NCBI GenBank assembly: GCA_021201865.1
Contig: JAJQEE010000118.1
Location: 1-64,000 of the forward strand
DNA length: 64,000 bases
Reading direction: 5' to 3'
DNA from: Tannerellaceae bacterium
GTDB taxonomy: Bacteria; Bacteroidota; Bacteroidia; Bacteroidales; Tannerellaceae
The translations under genes were made by a program, and so were the position numbers. The notes below the pieces were generated by a model. That model was not told where the DNA came from. It did no database searches and saw nothing but the letters and a program-made list of their open reading frames with translations. Positions 47,490 to 57,218 of this stretch are shown here, one piece after another. How positions within the stretch are numbered: the first letter of the stretch is position 1; every line of letters begins with the position of its first letter.

Positions 47490-48578
47490 TTAAAGAAGAG
47501 TTATCTTCAGATTACTATAATATGTCTCCCCTTCCTGTCCGCAGGAAAAATCTGCCGCACCAGGGTAAAGTAAAGAGAGACGTTTACGGAGGTTAACCAG
47601 TCCGATACCGGAGCCATTTTTATCAGTAGCCGTATTCTTCGGAAAGTAACTGTTCCGGATCAGACAATGGATCTGTTTTTCCTCCTGCATAATATCAATA
47701 ATGATAAAAGAGGGATGAGTATTACTCACACCATGTTTAAACGCATTTTCTATTAATGATATAAACAGGAGGGGGGCTACCTTCATTTCCTGATTAATAA
47801 GCGGGGATACATTCACTTCTACTTTTACATTTTCCGGTAAGCGGATCCGCATCAGTTCAATATAGTTACGGATGAAATCGATCTCTTTTCCCAGGGGTAC
47901 TTCAGGTAAGCTGCTTTCATACAATACGTAACGTAGCAGACGGCTCAGGTCATGAACGGCCTCCTGGGCCCGGTCCGGACTGAAAGCGATCAGACTATAA
48001 ATATTATTCAGTGTATTGAAAAGAAAATGAGGGTTCAACTGGCTTTTCAGATTCTTTAGTTCAGCCTCTGTCCGGTTTTTCTCCATCTCTTTCCGGGCAG
48101 ATTCAGCAGCATACCAACTGTTTGTCATTTTAATCGCAACACTGAGACCAGCCACCAATATATAAAGGATGGTGTTTCCCAGAAAGAAACCGATGATCTC
48201 CTGCCAGCTATGTTCCACCTCCGGTCTGTCATGAGGGGCAGGCAGGAGATGGACGATAAAAATCACCGCGGCAATCAGCAAAATGTTGCTCGTAATGAAC
48301 CGGATCGTATGCTTTTTGAATAGATACCTTTTTACCAAAACATGGTAATTGGCATAGAATATGACCATAAAAGAGACCGGTATCTTCAGGAAATGAAGAT
48401 AACTCTCTAACGTAATACTTTGCTCCTGTCTCCCGGTAAAGAAAAACGGCATAAAAAACAGGATTCCCCAGGCTACCATCTGAATAAGCCCCCCCATTCC
48501 TTTCATCGGCGGCCTGTCAAGGGATGGGACAGGAGTAGGTGCCTTGTTTTCTTTGTATGGATCTCTCTCTTGCTGCAT
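47490..48578 (-). CDS. LytS/YehU-type sensor histidine kinase
   Basis: 362 residues: four membrane segments (about 33-150), a coiled linker, the His_kinase motif with phospho-His184 in QLNPHFLFNTLNNIYSL, and an ATPase domain with ENAFKHG and SGIGLVNLRKRLSLLYP. The fold belongs to kinases that partner LytTR regulators; 44637-45383 is a probable partner. It lies 41 bases after the MacB-like permease, so it may be cotranscribed with the efflux genes and sense envelope stress or their substrate, which is inference. Confidence 0.88.
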   Translation of the reverse strand: MQQERDPYKENKAPTPVPSLDRPPMKGMGGLIQMVAWGILFFMPFFFTGRQEQSITLESYLHFLKIPVSFMVIFYANYHVLVKRYLFKKHTIRFITSNILLIAAVIFIVHLLPAPHDRPEVEHSWQEIIGFFLGNTILYILVAGLSVAIKMTNSWYAAESARKEMEKNRTEAELKNLKSQLNPHFLFNTLNNIYSLIAFSPDRAQEAVHDLSRLLRYVLYESSLPEVPLGKEIDFIRNYIELMRIRLPENVKVEVNVSPLINQEMKVAPLLFISLIENAFKHGVSNTHPSFIIIDIMQEEKQIHCLIRNSYFPKNTATDKNGSGIGLVNLRKRLSLLYPGAADFSCGQEGETYYSNLKITLL

Positions 48579-48619
48579 TTCACAAATATAATTAAATATT
48601 ATGTAAGAGGTGCCGGATC

Positions 48620-49840
48620 TTATTCATATCTCAGCGCTTCAATCGGATCTAAGCGGGATGCTTTCTGGGCTGGATACCAACCGAAGAAAACACCGGTGAA
48701 AGTACATACAGCAAAGGAGAGAATAATACTCCACGGCTGAATATAGATAGGGAAATGAACGGCCACATTCACCAGGACCGCGGCCCCGACTCCAAATAGT
48801 ACACCGATCAATCCGCCAGTCACACTGATCAGGATCGCTTCGATTAGGAACTGGGCCAGAATGTCCCGTCCTTTGGCTCCGATACTCATGCGCAGTCCGA
48901 TCTCTTTGGTTCGTTCAGTCACACTGACAAACATGATGTTCATGATCCCAATCCCTCCGACCAACAGGGAGATCCCGGCAACAGCCGCTAAAAGGATCGT
49001 CATCATATCTGTGGTGGAAGTCAGCATCTCACTTAATTCCTGGGTCGAACGGATCTGGAAATCATTCTCCATACCCGGCTGTAGTTTGTGATTCTCCCGC
49101 AGGATCTCGGTAATTTCATCAATCGCTTCATCCGTGTATTCTTCCGCGAGAGCAGAACAGGTAATGCCCTGCAAGTGGGTAATGGCCAGGACTCTCTTTT
49201 GTATAGTTGTGTATGGAGCTAAGATCAGATTGTCCTGGTCCGTTCCCATGCTGTTATATCCTTTCGGAACTAAGGTCCCCACGATGACAAGGGGTATTTT
49301 ATTAAAACGGATCACTTTTCTGACCGGACTTCCTCCATCCGGAAAAAGATCATCGATCACTGTCTGTCCCAACAGGCAGACTTTGGCGCTGGACTGGATA
49401 TCCTGTTCGGTAAACATATCTCCGTCCGCTACACTGTATTTCCGTATATCCAGATAATCATGACTTACACCGTAGACAGTGGTAGGCGTGTTATAGCCTC
49501 CGTAAATCACCTGGCCACTACTATTCACTGTAGGAGAAACCAGATTGACATATCTGGCCTGGTCCCGGATTCCCTGGAAGTCTTCCAATTTCAGGGTTTC
49601 CATGGCAGAAGCATCTAACCGGACCCCTCCCCGGCGCTCTGCTCCGGGCTGGATCATGATGATATTGGATCCCATTTCACTGATCTGGGATTGAATACTT
49701 CGTTTCGAACCCTGGCCGATCGCCAGCATCGTAATAACAGACGCTACACCGATAATGATCCCCAACATCGTCAGGAAGCCACGCATCTTGTTATTGGCAA
49801 GTGCCCGCAGGGCTATTTTGAATAAATTTGTTCCGTTCAT
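48620..49840 (-). CDS. MacB-like ABC transporter permease
   Basis: 406 residues with four membrane segments: one near the N-terminus (FLTMLGIIIGVASVITMLAIG), then a large periplasmic MacB_PCD domain (about 45-270) and three C-terminal segments of the FtsX fold (GGIGIMNIMFVSVTERTKEIG; FLIEAILISVTGGLIGVLF). It lacks its own ATPase, which is encoded next to it. MacB-type pumps push substrates from the periplasm through a TolC channel. It lies 12 bases after the ATPase gene. Confidence 0.9.
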   Translation of the reverse strand: MNGTNLFKIALRALANNKMRGFLTMLGIIIGVASVITMLAIGQGSKRSIQSQISEMGSNIIMIQPGAERRGGVRLDASAMETLKLEDFQGIRDQARYVNLVSPTVNSSGQVIYGGYNTPTTVYGVSHDYLDIRKYSVADGDMFTEQDIQSSAKVCLLGQTVIDDLFPDGGSPVRKVIRFNKIPLVIVGTLVPKGYNSMGTDQDNLILAPYTTIQKRVLAITHLQGITCSALAEEYTDEAIDEITEILRENHKLQPGMENDFQIRSTQELSEMLTSTTDMMTILLAAVAGISLLVGGIGIMNIMFVSVTERTKEIGLRMSIGAKGRDILAQFLIEAILISVTGGLIGVLFGVGAAVLVNVAVHFPIYIQPWSIILSFAVCTFTGVFFGWYPAQKASRLDPIEALRYE

Positions 49841-49852
49841 ACGAATAATCAG

Positions 49853-50593
49853 TTAATCATCGTTTACAGGCAAAAGTGCCAGTGCTTCTGCAGCAGAAAG
49901 AATGTTGTCATTGTAAGTATCGCTGACTACCCTGCCATCTTTCAGGACAATATTCCGGCTGCAATAATCTGCGATCTCCGGATTGTGAGTAACAAAAATG
50001 ATCGTGTTCCCCTGTGCATGTAGATGCTGAAAAAGGACCAGAATATCAAAAGAGGTGCGGGTATCGAGATTTCCGGTCGCTTCATCTGCTAATAGAAGAG
50101 CCGGATTGTTAACTAAAGCCCGGGCAATAGCCACACGCTGCATCTGTCCTCCACTCATCTGGTTACTTTTATGGTTCATCCGGTCTCCTAACCCGACGGC
50201 TTCCAATGCCTGGATCGCGCTCTGCCGGCGTGCCGAAGCAGAGAAAGAGGGGTTGTACATCAGCGGAAGTTCCACGTTCTCGATCGCTGTGGTTTTTGCC
50301 AGCAGGTTGTAATTCTGGAACACAAACCCGATCTTCCGGTTTCTCAGTGTCGCTCGTGCGTTTTTACCCATAGTCCTTACCGACACTCCATCTAAGTAGT
50401 ATTCCCCGGAAGTAGGGGTATCCAGACATCCCAGGATATTCAGCAGGGTGCTTTTTCCGGATCCGGATGTCCCCATAATGGTCACAAATTCCCCCTCCTG
50501 GATCGTAAAGCTGACCCCACGTAACGCATGGACTATTTCATTTCCGACCGTAAAGTCCCTTCGTATATTTTCAAGTCTTATAATCTCTTTCAT
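49853..50593 (-). CDS. MacB/LolD-type ABC transporter ATPase
   Basis: 246 residues. Walker [14 protein letters not shown]-loop [12 protein letters not shown], signature [15 protein letters not shown], Walker [14 protein letters not shown] and a switch His in FVTHNPE. ATG 50593 opens the standard N-terminus [14 protein letters not shown]; the longer frame to 50665 runs into the adaptor gene. It powers the adjacent permease as part of a tripartite efflux pump. Confidence 0.93.
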   Translation of the reverse strand: MKEIIRLENIRRDFTVGNEIVHALRGVSFTIQEGEFVTIMGTSGSGKSTLLNILGCLDTPTSGEYYLDGVSVRTMGKNARATLRNRKIGFVFQNYNLLAKTTAIENVELPLMYNPSFSASARRQSAIQALEAVGLGDRMNHKSNQMSGGQMQRVAIARALVNNPALLLADEATGNLDTRTSFDILVLFQHLHAQGNTIIFVTHNPEIADYCSRNIVLKDGRVVSDTYNDNILSAAEALALLPVNDD

Positions 50594-50609
50594 TACATTT
50601 GCTTTATGG

Positions 50610-51791
50610 TTATCTTCTTCCCGGAGGGCCTGGCATAAACGGACTTCGTTCGGCGTTATTGCCATTTTGCACAGGCGTTTCTGTTGTCAGATCCACTGCG
50701 ACTATTTGTCCTTCATTTATACCCTCTATGATTTCTGTCATACTACCGCTCGTAGCACCGATAGAGATTATTTTAGGTAAGAGTGTAGTGCCCTGTACTT
50801 CCCATACCAACCTTTTACCGGCGGGAGCATCTGCCTCCGGATTTGTGATTTCATATCCCATTTTAGACAGGGCATCCGGGTCCGGTACGAATCGTAAGGC
50901 ACGGGTAGGAAGAGTCAGCACATCATTTCTTTCCAGGGTGTAGATCGTGACATTGGCTGTCAGACCTGGCTTAAGTTTCAGGTCCGGGTTATAGGCACTG
51001 ATCACTACTTCATAAGTCACCACATTGGAGGTCACAGTTGCTTCGAGACGAACCTGGGTAACTTCCCCTTCAAATATATCATTTGGATAAGCATCTACAC
51101 TAAAAGTAACCCGTTGTCCTTCTTCTACCTGGCCTATGTCCGCTTCATCCACATCTGCCACCACCTCCATTTGGGCCAGGTCATTTGCAATGGTGAACAG
51201 GGTCGGTGTACTGAATCCGGCGGCTACGGTCTGTCCCTCTTCCACAGCCCGGCTGATCACGATGCCGTCTATCGGACTGGTAATCGTTGCATACCCGAGG
51301 TTTTGTCTGACCCGGACCATAGAAGCCTGGCTCTGGTCATAGCTGGCTTTTGCGATCTGATACGTATAGGTCGCATTTTCAAAATCCGTATCACTAATCA
51401 ATTGCCTTTCGTGTAAAAGTTTACTACGCTCGTAATTTCGTTGCTGATATTCGAATTCTGCTTTGCTGCTGCTTAACTGTGCTTCTGCCGATGCCAGTTC
51501 CGCCGCAAGTGTCACCTTATCCATCTCCGCGATCAATTGTCCTTTTTTGACCGTACTGTTGTAGTCCACATAGATTTTATCAATAATCCCGGAAACCTGT
51601 GTACCGACTTCCACCTCTACTAATGGTTCCACGGTCCCTGTTGCAGTGACCATATTGGTGATTGTACTCCGTGAGACGGAGGCTGTGGCCAGATTCATCT
51701 TTGCCGAGGAGGATCTGTTCATAAAAAAATAGATTATTCCTCCTAACAGGAGAAGGACAGCAATGCCAATAATGATTTTCTTTGTGCTCAT
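50610..51791 (-). CDS. MacA-like periplasmic adaptor (HlyD family)
   Basis: 393 residues. An N-terminal membrane anchor (IIIGIAVLLLLGGIIYFFM), a lipoyl half motif (GTVEPLVEVEVGTQVSG), a helical hairpin (about 95-160), the second lipoyl half (SPIDGIVISRAVEEGQTV), a beta-barrel and a membrane-proximal domain. It connects the MacB-like permease to the TolC-like channel encoded just upstream, and ends 16 bases before the ATPase start. Confidence 0.92.
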   Translation of the reverse strand: MSTKKIIIGIAVLLLLGGIIYFFMNRSSSAKMNLATASVSRSTITNMVTATGTVEPLVEVEVGTQVSGIIDKIYVDYNSTVKKGQLIAEMDKVTLAAELASAEAQLSSSKAEFEYQQRNYERSKLLHERQLISDTDFENATYTYQIAKASYDQSQASMVRVRQNLGYATITSPIDGIVISRAVEEGQTVAAGFSTPTLFTIANDLAQMEVVADVDEADIGQVEEGQRVTFSVDAYPNDIFEGEVTQVRLEATVTSNVVTYEVVISAYNPDLKLKPGLTANVTIYTLERNDVLTLPTRALRFVPDPDALSKMGYEITNPEADAPAGKRLVWEVQGTTLLPKIISIGATSGSMTEIIEGINEGQIVAVDLTTETPVQNGNNAERSPFMPGPPGRR

Positions 51792-51889
51792 ATGATCTGT
51801 TTTTATCTTTTCTTGTTTTCAGGATTTTTCTCCGGGCCTCTTTGCAGTTCACACCGCAAGAGGCTTCAGAGAAAAATAATATACATTCA

Positions 51890-53212
51890 TTAGTAGGTAA
51901 ATTCAACGGGTCTGTTTTGATATACATTGAGTAATTCCTTACTCATCAATGCCATATATTTGGATTGGATCACCTCCTGTTGGGCGGAGAGATAATTATT
52001 TTTCTCTGTGAGCAGTTCCACCGTATTCTTCATCCCCAGATAAAACTGCTGTTGGGTCAGGTTGTAGCTTTCCTCTACAGCTGACAGCCTTTCGAGGGCG
52101 GCTAAGTATTGGCTTTGGGCAGAAGTAGCATCCAGGTAAATCCCTTCTACCGTACGGAGCAGTTGGTTCTGGGTGTTCATGACATCTAACTGGCTGTTGT
52201 TAACGGCCAGCTTTGCCTTGTTAACAGCCGTCTTATTTTCCCGGTTGCTGAAGATGGGAACACTGACAGTGACACCTACCCCTTCATTAAATCTGTTCCA
52301 GAGCTGATCCCCAAAATTATATTGCATCCCGGAAAGATGGCCGGTACCGATGGCCGCATTCAGGGAGATGGTAGGAAAGTAACCTCCTCTCGCCCGCTTG
52401 ACTTCCAGCTCTGCCATGTCTAAAGCCAGCAGGCTACTTCTCACATCCGGGATCACCTGCAGGGAGGTTTCATAAATGATCCCTTTATCCGGTAAAGGAG
52501 AAAGCACATCTTCTTCCGTGATTTCCGGTCTGACCACATCAATATCCTGGTTAATATCCAGCTCCAGTAACTGTTTTAATTGTAGTTTGTAGTTTGCCAG
52601 ATTAGTCTGGGCAACCACTAACTGATATTTGTCGCTGCTATACTGGCTTTCCAGTTGGGCAACCTCTACTCTCGAAAGAGAACCCGCGTTCATTAACTCG
52701 ATGGCCCGGTCCCGTTCCGACTGGGATACCTCTACGGTGTTCTCCGTGATCCGGATCGCTTCATAGGCATACAGGATCTGCATGTAGCTTTGTACCAGGT
52801 TGAGCAGAATGTCATATTCATTTTGTTCTACATTTAGCTCCTGTACCTCATTCTGTAGCTCTTGTTGCTGGATATTGATCCGCCGGCGGTTTCCGTTGAA
52901 AACGGTCCAGTTGGCATTCAGCCCATAGTTCCCGGAATAGCTATGATGATTGGATTCTGCATTGCTGGAGGGGTAGTTGGTATAATTTTGGCTGACCGTA
53001 CCGGAAAGAGAAGGAAAAAGCTGGGCTTTGGCTAATAACACATCTTCCTGTCCGGATAGATAACTGATCCGGCTTTGGTTTAACTGAATATTATTATCCA
53101 GTGCATAGTCAAGACATTCCTGTAAGGTCCATACAACCGCACTGTCCTGTGCTTTTGCTGCAAAAGGAGATAGACAGAGCAGGAATAAGATGAAAGAACG
53201 ATATAGTTTCAT
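51890..53212 (-). CDS. TolC-family outer-membrane channel
   Basis: 440 residues with a signal peptide (RSFILFLLCLSPFAAKAQ) and two TolC repeats rich in long helices (QECLDYALDNNIQLNQSRI; LDMAELEVKRARGGYFPTI). It is the first gene of the efflux transcript, with the adaptor about 100 bases downstream, and forms the outer-membrane exit of the MacAB-like pump. Confidence 0.92.
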   Translation of the reverse strand: MKLYRSFILFLLCLSPFAAKAQDSAVVWTLQECLDYALDNNIQLNQSRISYLSGQEDVLLAKAQLFPSLSGTVSQNYTNYPSSNAESNHHSYSGNYGLNANWTVFNGNRRRINIQQQELQNEVQELNVEQNEYDILLNLVQSYMQILYAYEAIRITENTVEVSQSERDRAIELMNAGSLSRVEVAQLESQYSSDKYQLVVAQTNLANYKLQLKQLLELDINQDIDVVRPEITEEDVLSPLPDKGIIYETSLQVIPDVRSSLLALDMAELEVKRARGGYFPTISLNAAIGTGHLSGMQYNFGDQLWNRFNEGVGVTVSVPIFSNRENKTAVNKAKLAVNNSQLDVMNTQNQLLRTVEGIYLDATSAQSQYLAALERLSAVEESYNLTQQQFYLGMKNTVELLTEKNNYLSAQQEVIQSKYMALMSKELLNVYQNRPVEFTY

Positions 53213-53241
53213 AATACATTAATTTTGCAACTTGTCAGAGG

Positions 53242-53273
53242 CAAAGCTAAGGTATCATGTATTTCTTCACAAC
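53242..53273 (-). promoter_or_regulatory. Promoter of the TolC-MacAB operon
   Basis: On the minus strand GTTG (53273-53270), 20 bases, TAGCTTTG (53249-53242) fits the Bacteroidota consensus. It lies about 30 bases before the ATG at 53212 and would give a short leader. Confidence 0.6.
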
Positions 53274-53421
53274 TTAGATCGCTACATACCCCCTATTAAT
53301 TGATAAAAGGGGCTGTTTAGTCGACGAATCATAACCAGGATAGAGTCCTCCAAAGAGAAAAAACAAATCAGGAATTAATCCTGGTAACTATTAAATTATT
53401 TTTCTGACCACGACCGTTGAT

Positions 53422-53445
53422 TTTGTTATATGATCATATAACAAA
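53422..53445. terminator. Perfect 24-base palindrome at the end of the secretion/chromate operon
   Basis: The half-site TTTGTTATATGA is followed without a spacer by its exact reverse complement. It begins 3 bases beyond the stop of the last chromate transporter gene. It may end the long leftward transcript, although the AT-rich stem without a loop would suit a repressor site equally well. Confidence 0.45.
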
Positions 53446-53448
53446 TAA

Positions 53449-54000
53449 TTACCAGTAAAGGATCAGACCGGCGATCCCGGCTAAGAAGATCATCAGGATC
53501 GGATGGATCTTAAACTTCCAGGTGAGAAGGAAAGCAGCCCCGAAAATGAGGAAACTTTTGTAATCAATAAAGTTCTCATGATTCATCAACATCAAGGCTG
53601 CCGCAGCAATCAGTCCGACAGTAGCCGGACGCAATCCTAAAAAGGCAGCTTCCACATACTTGTTATTCTTAAACCGGGAAAAATAATAAGAAATGACCAA
53701 CACCAGCACAAAAGAAGGAAGGCAGACCGCGAAAGTGGTCAGACAGGATCCAAGGATCGCCATGGCCGGAGAATAACCGGCATTCAGTACGGCTGTGTAA
53801 CCGATATAAGTGGCACTGTTAATCCCGATAGGACCTGGGGTCATCTGGGAAATAGCCACAATGTCCGTAAACTCCTGTAAAGTGATCCATTTATATTTAT
53901 CTACCACATCCGCCTGGATCAGGGAGAGCATGGCATAACCCCCTCCAAATCCAAAGATCCCGATTTTTAAGTAAACCCAAAGTAGTTGTAAATAGATCAT
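53449..54000 (-). CDS. Chromate transporter, half-size (second subunit)
   Basis: 183 residues, one CHR domain with about six membrane segments: GIFGFGGGYAMLSLIQ, QMTPGPIGINSATYIGY and PSFVLVLVISYYFSRF. It is paired with a second half-size gene one base upstream, as in the two-gene short-chain CHR systems where the halves have opposite topology and act together. The family exports chromate, but many members in anaerobes have no proven substrate. Confidence 0.9.
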   Translation of the reverse strand: MIYLQLLWVYLKIGIFGFGGGYAMLSLIQADVVDKYKWITLQEFTDIVAISQMTPGPIGINSATYIGYTAVLNAGYSPAMAILGSCLTTFAVCLPSFVLVLVISYYFSRFKNNKYVEAAFLGLRPATVGLIAAAALMLMNHENFIDYKSFLIFGAAFLLTWKFKIHPILMIFLAGIAGLILYW

Positions 54001-54001
54001 A

Positions 54002-54532
54002 TCACACTTTTTTTACATAGAGACCGTAATACAAACCTCCCGCAATCGCCGCAAGAATAACATAGACGGGAGATATCCCCAGTTGCCAGATCAGTAAAGC
54101 GGCAACCACAGGAATGATAATCGTTTTTTTAGAAAGTTTCACGGAACGGGCAGTCGTGATACAGGGTACAGCGATCAGCGCAACTACTGCCGGACGCAAC
54201 CCCTTGAATATTTTTTCTACCCAAACATTATCCTGTATCTGGGTAAAGAACAGGGCAATTGCCAGGATAATGAAAAAAGAAGGTAATATGGTACCTAACG
54301 CACAAACGACACTCCCGGTTATTTTTTTAAGTTTATAGCCGACAAAAATGGAGATATTGACAGCAAATATACCCGGCAAAGACTGAGCCACAGCAAACAG
54401 GTCTATAAAATCCTCTTTGGACATCCAGCCCCGGTCCACCACTTCCCGCTGGATCAGCGGAAGCATGGCATAGCCACCTCCGATAGTGAAGGCTCCGATC
54501 TTAACAAACGTAATAAAAAGTGTCCAGTACAT
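54002..54532 (-). CDS. Chromate transporter, half-size (first subunit)
   Basis: 176 residues with the CHR signature FVKIGAFTIGGGYAMLPLIQ and AQSLPGIFAVNISIFVGYKL. It starts 5 bases after the gldN stop and ends 1 base before its partner, so it appears to be cotranscribed with the type IX secretion genes. Together the pair make one CHR transporter. Confidence 0.9.
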   Translation of the reverse strand: MYWTLFITFVKIGAFTIGGGYAMLPLIQREVVDRGWMSKEDFIDLFAVAQSLPGIFAVNISIFVGYKLKKITGSVVCALGTILPSFFIILAIALFFTQIQDNVWVEKIFKGLRPAVVALIAVPCITTARSVKLSKKTIIIPVVAALLIWQLGISPVYVILAAIAGGLYYGLYVKKV

Positions 54533-54537
54533 AGTTC

Positions 54538-55596
54538 TTATCTGCGACGTACACTCCGCACCGGAGCAGAGCCTGAAGAGGAACTCTGAGCCTTGGGAGC
54601 TTTTGTTTTGGTTTCTTTAGTAGAAGATTTGGTAGCACGTGCCGACTTGGTGGCTGTCTTTTTCTCTTTGGCAGTGACTGCTACCTGAGTCGTTGTGTCC
54701 GGCTTCCAGTAAAGAGCGCTTTGAAATTCTTTTAATTGCGTCTCGATCTGTTCCTGTGCAATCCGCAGTGAATCCGGTTCCGGATAGTACTGTTGCAAGG
54801 TCCGGTTCATCAGATTCTCTGTTTTAATGATCTCCCCGTCAAACATTCTCCGGCGGAAATAGTCATCAATCGTGAACGTTTTCGCATTATTCAGGTTTGA
54901 GGTCATGATATATGCGTTCGTGATGTACGGACGGATATTCTCATACGGTAACCAAAACAGCGGCATTCGTTGTTCCCCGAAATCCCCGCCAGTGGTCAGG
55001 ATCGGGCAGATCGCCAGTGTTTTCACATCAAAAACAGAATTATGCTGGTCAAAATACCATGCTTCTTTTACATAATAAGAAAGGACATCCTCTGAAGGAA
55101 TATCACTCTCATTCAGGATGTAAGAAGGTTGTTCACCCGGTCGTCCCGGAATTTCATCATAATAGATGTAAGCACGGTCCAGAATGGTTTTCATATCCGC
55201 ACGGTGGGCATCGTCAAACGCTTCATATCCATCCAGGTATTCATAAGCCGCCACTTTTCCTTCACTCATTAACTGAAAGATCAGGAAGAAAAGATTTTTC
55301 TGTCCGTTCATCGGTCGTGTCGGATAGTAAAGGGGGGCATTTTCCTCTTTGGTGAGGTCAATTTCCCGGTAGATCACACGCATCCACCGGGCATTCCCGA
55401 TCTCCTGGGTCATTCGCTCATTCATATCCTGCGCACGCGCGGTAAGATCAGGAAGTCCGCTATTCCTTTCGACTGTTTCCCGTTGTCCGCGGGTTGCCTG
55501 TGGACTTCTTCTTTCCGTATTATCGTCCTGTGCATATACAGAGGCCGTTGTGAATACGGTACTAACCGCTACCAATATGTAAAACAAACGTTTCAT
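54538..55596 (-). CDS. gldN: Type IX secretion protein GldN/PorN
   Basis: 352 residues. Signal peptide (MKRLFYILVAVSTVFTTASVYAQ), then the GldN domain (WMRVIYREIDLTKEENAPLYYP; GYEAFDDAHR). In type IX secretion it forms, with GldK, a periplasmic ring beneath the outer membrane. The tail after about residue 300 is unusually Lys/Thr/Ser-rich. It follows gldM by 18 bases and precedes the chromate transporter genes by 5. Confidence 0.92.
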   Translation of the reverse strand: MKRLFYILVAVSTVFTTASVYAQDDNTERRSPQATRGQRETVERNSGLPDLTARAQDMNERMTQEIGNARWMRVIYREIDLTKEENAPLYYPTRPMNGQKNLFFLIFQLMSEGKVAAYEYLDGYEAFDDAHRADMKTILDRAYIYYDEIPGRPGEQPSYILNESDIPSEDVLSYYVKEAWYFDQHNSVFDVKTLAICPILTTGGDFGEQRMPLFWLPYENIRPYITNAYIMTSNLNNAKTFTIDDYFRRRMFDGEIIKTENLMNRTLQQYYPEPDSLRIAQEQIETQLKEFQSALYWKPDTTTQVAVTAKEKKTATKSARATKSSTKETKTKAPKAQSSSSGSAPVRSVRRR

Positions 55597-55614
55597 ATGT
55601 ATTGTTTCTGTCTA

Positions 55615-57183
55615 TTAATTTACAATTACTTCAATAGGAGGAATCGAACGTTCAATTCCATCCGGTCCTTTTGCCACGACCTGGGATATATAAAACCGCT
55701 TTCCTCTGGATAATCCCTGGATATAGGTTTTCTGACGGGCAGAGAACTTCGTTCCTTCTCCCAGTTCCGTCATCACGTTACCAAAGGAATCAAAATAGGT
55801 TAATTGGAAACGGAGTACGGTATATTCCACATTTAGCAGGTCATCATCAATGGCAGCCAGGATTCCATCCGCTTCCACTAAACTGCGCTTTGCGATCGTA
55901 CCCCCTTTAAAGCGACGGATATTTCCATTCGGGTCTTTATATTCGATATAAGGAAGAGGATCCGGCAGCGCACGTACCCGGAATGGGGTCTTAGCCATTT
56001 CGATTGTCCGTCCGTCCGCCATCCGGGCGTTTACCGTAATGATTGCTTCCGTTCCAACAGTCGTTGGTTTCGCTTCCCACAGGTCTCCGCTCCGTGTTAA
56101 AGTCCCGTTGGTCATGGTTGCGGTTACGTTTCCGCTCGGCACCCCGGGAACGGCAATACGGATCTGGTTAGAGATGCCGGCATAGAGTACATTCATCAGC
56201 ACCGGAGCTACGGTCGCGCTGGGTTCGGTCACATAGTATTCACTTTTGAATTCCCGGCGCATCATCGTACCGTCACTGTTCGGCATTTCAATATATCCCT
56301 CCACCGGGAAGGTTCCGGTCGATCCGGCTGTGACAGAATAGACCCCCTGGTTTTCATAAGGCAATTCATTTCCGCCAACATAAATAGCCGGACGTTTGGT
56401 AGAGTCGACGGCTGATAATACGATATTCGCTCTGTATTGTCCACCCCGCATAACGATCTGGCTTTCCGGAATCACCTGGGCCGTGATCTGGTTTACACGG
56501 TAGTCTCCCACATCCACACTGCTTAACAGATAGGAAAGAACTTCCCCCTCTGCATAACGGACATCACTTTGCAGTTTAGTCAATAAAGTAACAGCCGCCG
56601 CTACCGGCATGTTCTCAAACAATGCTGTTTCCCGGGTCCGGATATTCAATCCGGGTTTATGAGGAGGTGTAGTGCTCAGGCTGGCTTCTAAGATACGGGT
56701 CTTGGCACTATCCTGTACCATGTTCGCTAACATATTGCGATAGGACTCAATGGCCTCCCGGAGGTTTTTACCCTCTCCGTTGATAGGAGCCAGCATTACA
56801 CGGGAAGCTGCTTCCAGATCATCTTTATGTTGTATGTTATTGACATCCCCTTTTTCTCCGTCCGTCACTTTGACAATACGGACTTTCAGATCCTGAATGT
56901 AATCATATAGGTCATCGGATGCTTTTTTTACCTGTTGTCCTTTCTGATACCATTCCTGCACCTTTTCATGATTGGACTCATAGTATGCCGTTAACTCGTT
57001 ATTGACAATCTCATTCCGGTGGGAAGAATTGTCTATAGAGGTTTGCAAGCTATTTTCTACCAATTCAAATCCGTCCAATACCTCCGATGACACATTGAGT
57101 GCCATCATCGCAATGAACACCAGATACATCAGGTTGATCATTCGCTGACGGGGTGAATTAGGATTACTTGATACTCCTGCCAT
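55615..57183 (-). CDS. gldM: Type IX secretion motor protein GldM/PorM
   Basis: 522 residues with the invariant start [31 protein letters not shown] (shown in parts: [28 protein letters not shown]), where the single helix crosses the inner membrane, followed by a long periplasmic domain of stacked beta-domains. With GldL it forms the proton-driven rotary motor of the type IX machine. The length is the family's. It is 35 bases after gldL. Confidence 0.94.
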   Translation of the reverse strand: MAGVSSNPNSPRQRMINLMYLVFIAMMALNVSSEVLDGFELVENSLQTSIDNSSHRNEIVNNELTAYYESNHEKVQEWYQKGQQVKKASDDLYDYIQDLKVRIVKVTDGEKGDVNNIQHKDDLEAASRVMLAPINGEGKNLREAIESYRNMLANMVQDSAKTRILEASLSTTPPHKPGLNIRTRETALFENMPVAAAVTLLTKLQSDVRYAEGEVLSYLLSSVDVGDYRVNQITAQVIPESQIVMRGGQYRANIVLSAVDSTKRPAIYVGGNELPYENQGVYSVTAGSTGTFPVEGYIEMPNSDGTMMRREFKSEYYVTEPSATVAPVLMNVLYAGISNQIRIAVPGVPSGNVTATMTNGTLTRSGDLWEAKPTTVGTEAIITVNARMADGRTIEMAKTPFRVRALPDPLPYIEYKDPNGNIRRFKGGTIAKRSLVEADGILAAIDDDLLNVEYTVLRFQLTYFDSFGNVMTELGEGTKFSARQKTYIQGLSRGKRFYISQVVAKGPDGIERSIPPIEVIVN

Positions 57184-57218
57184 GTTTTTTTATTTCAGTT
57201 GTTATAACGAGTAATTGT

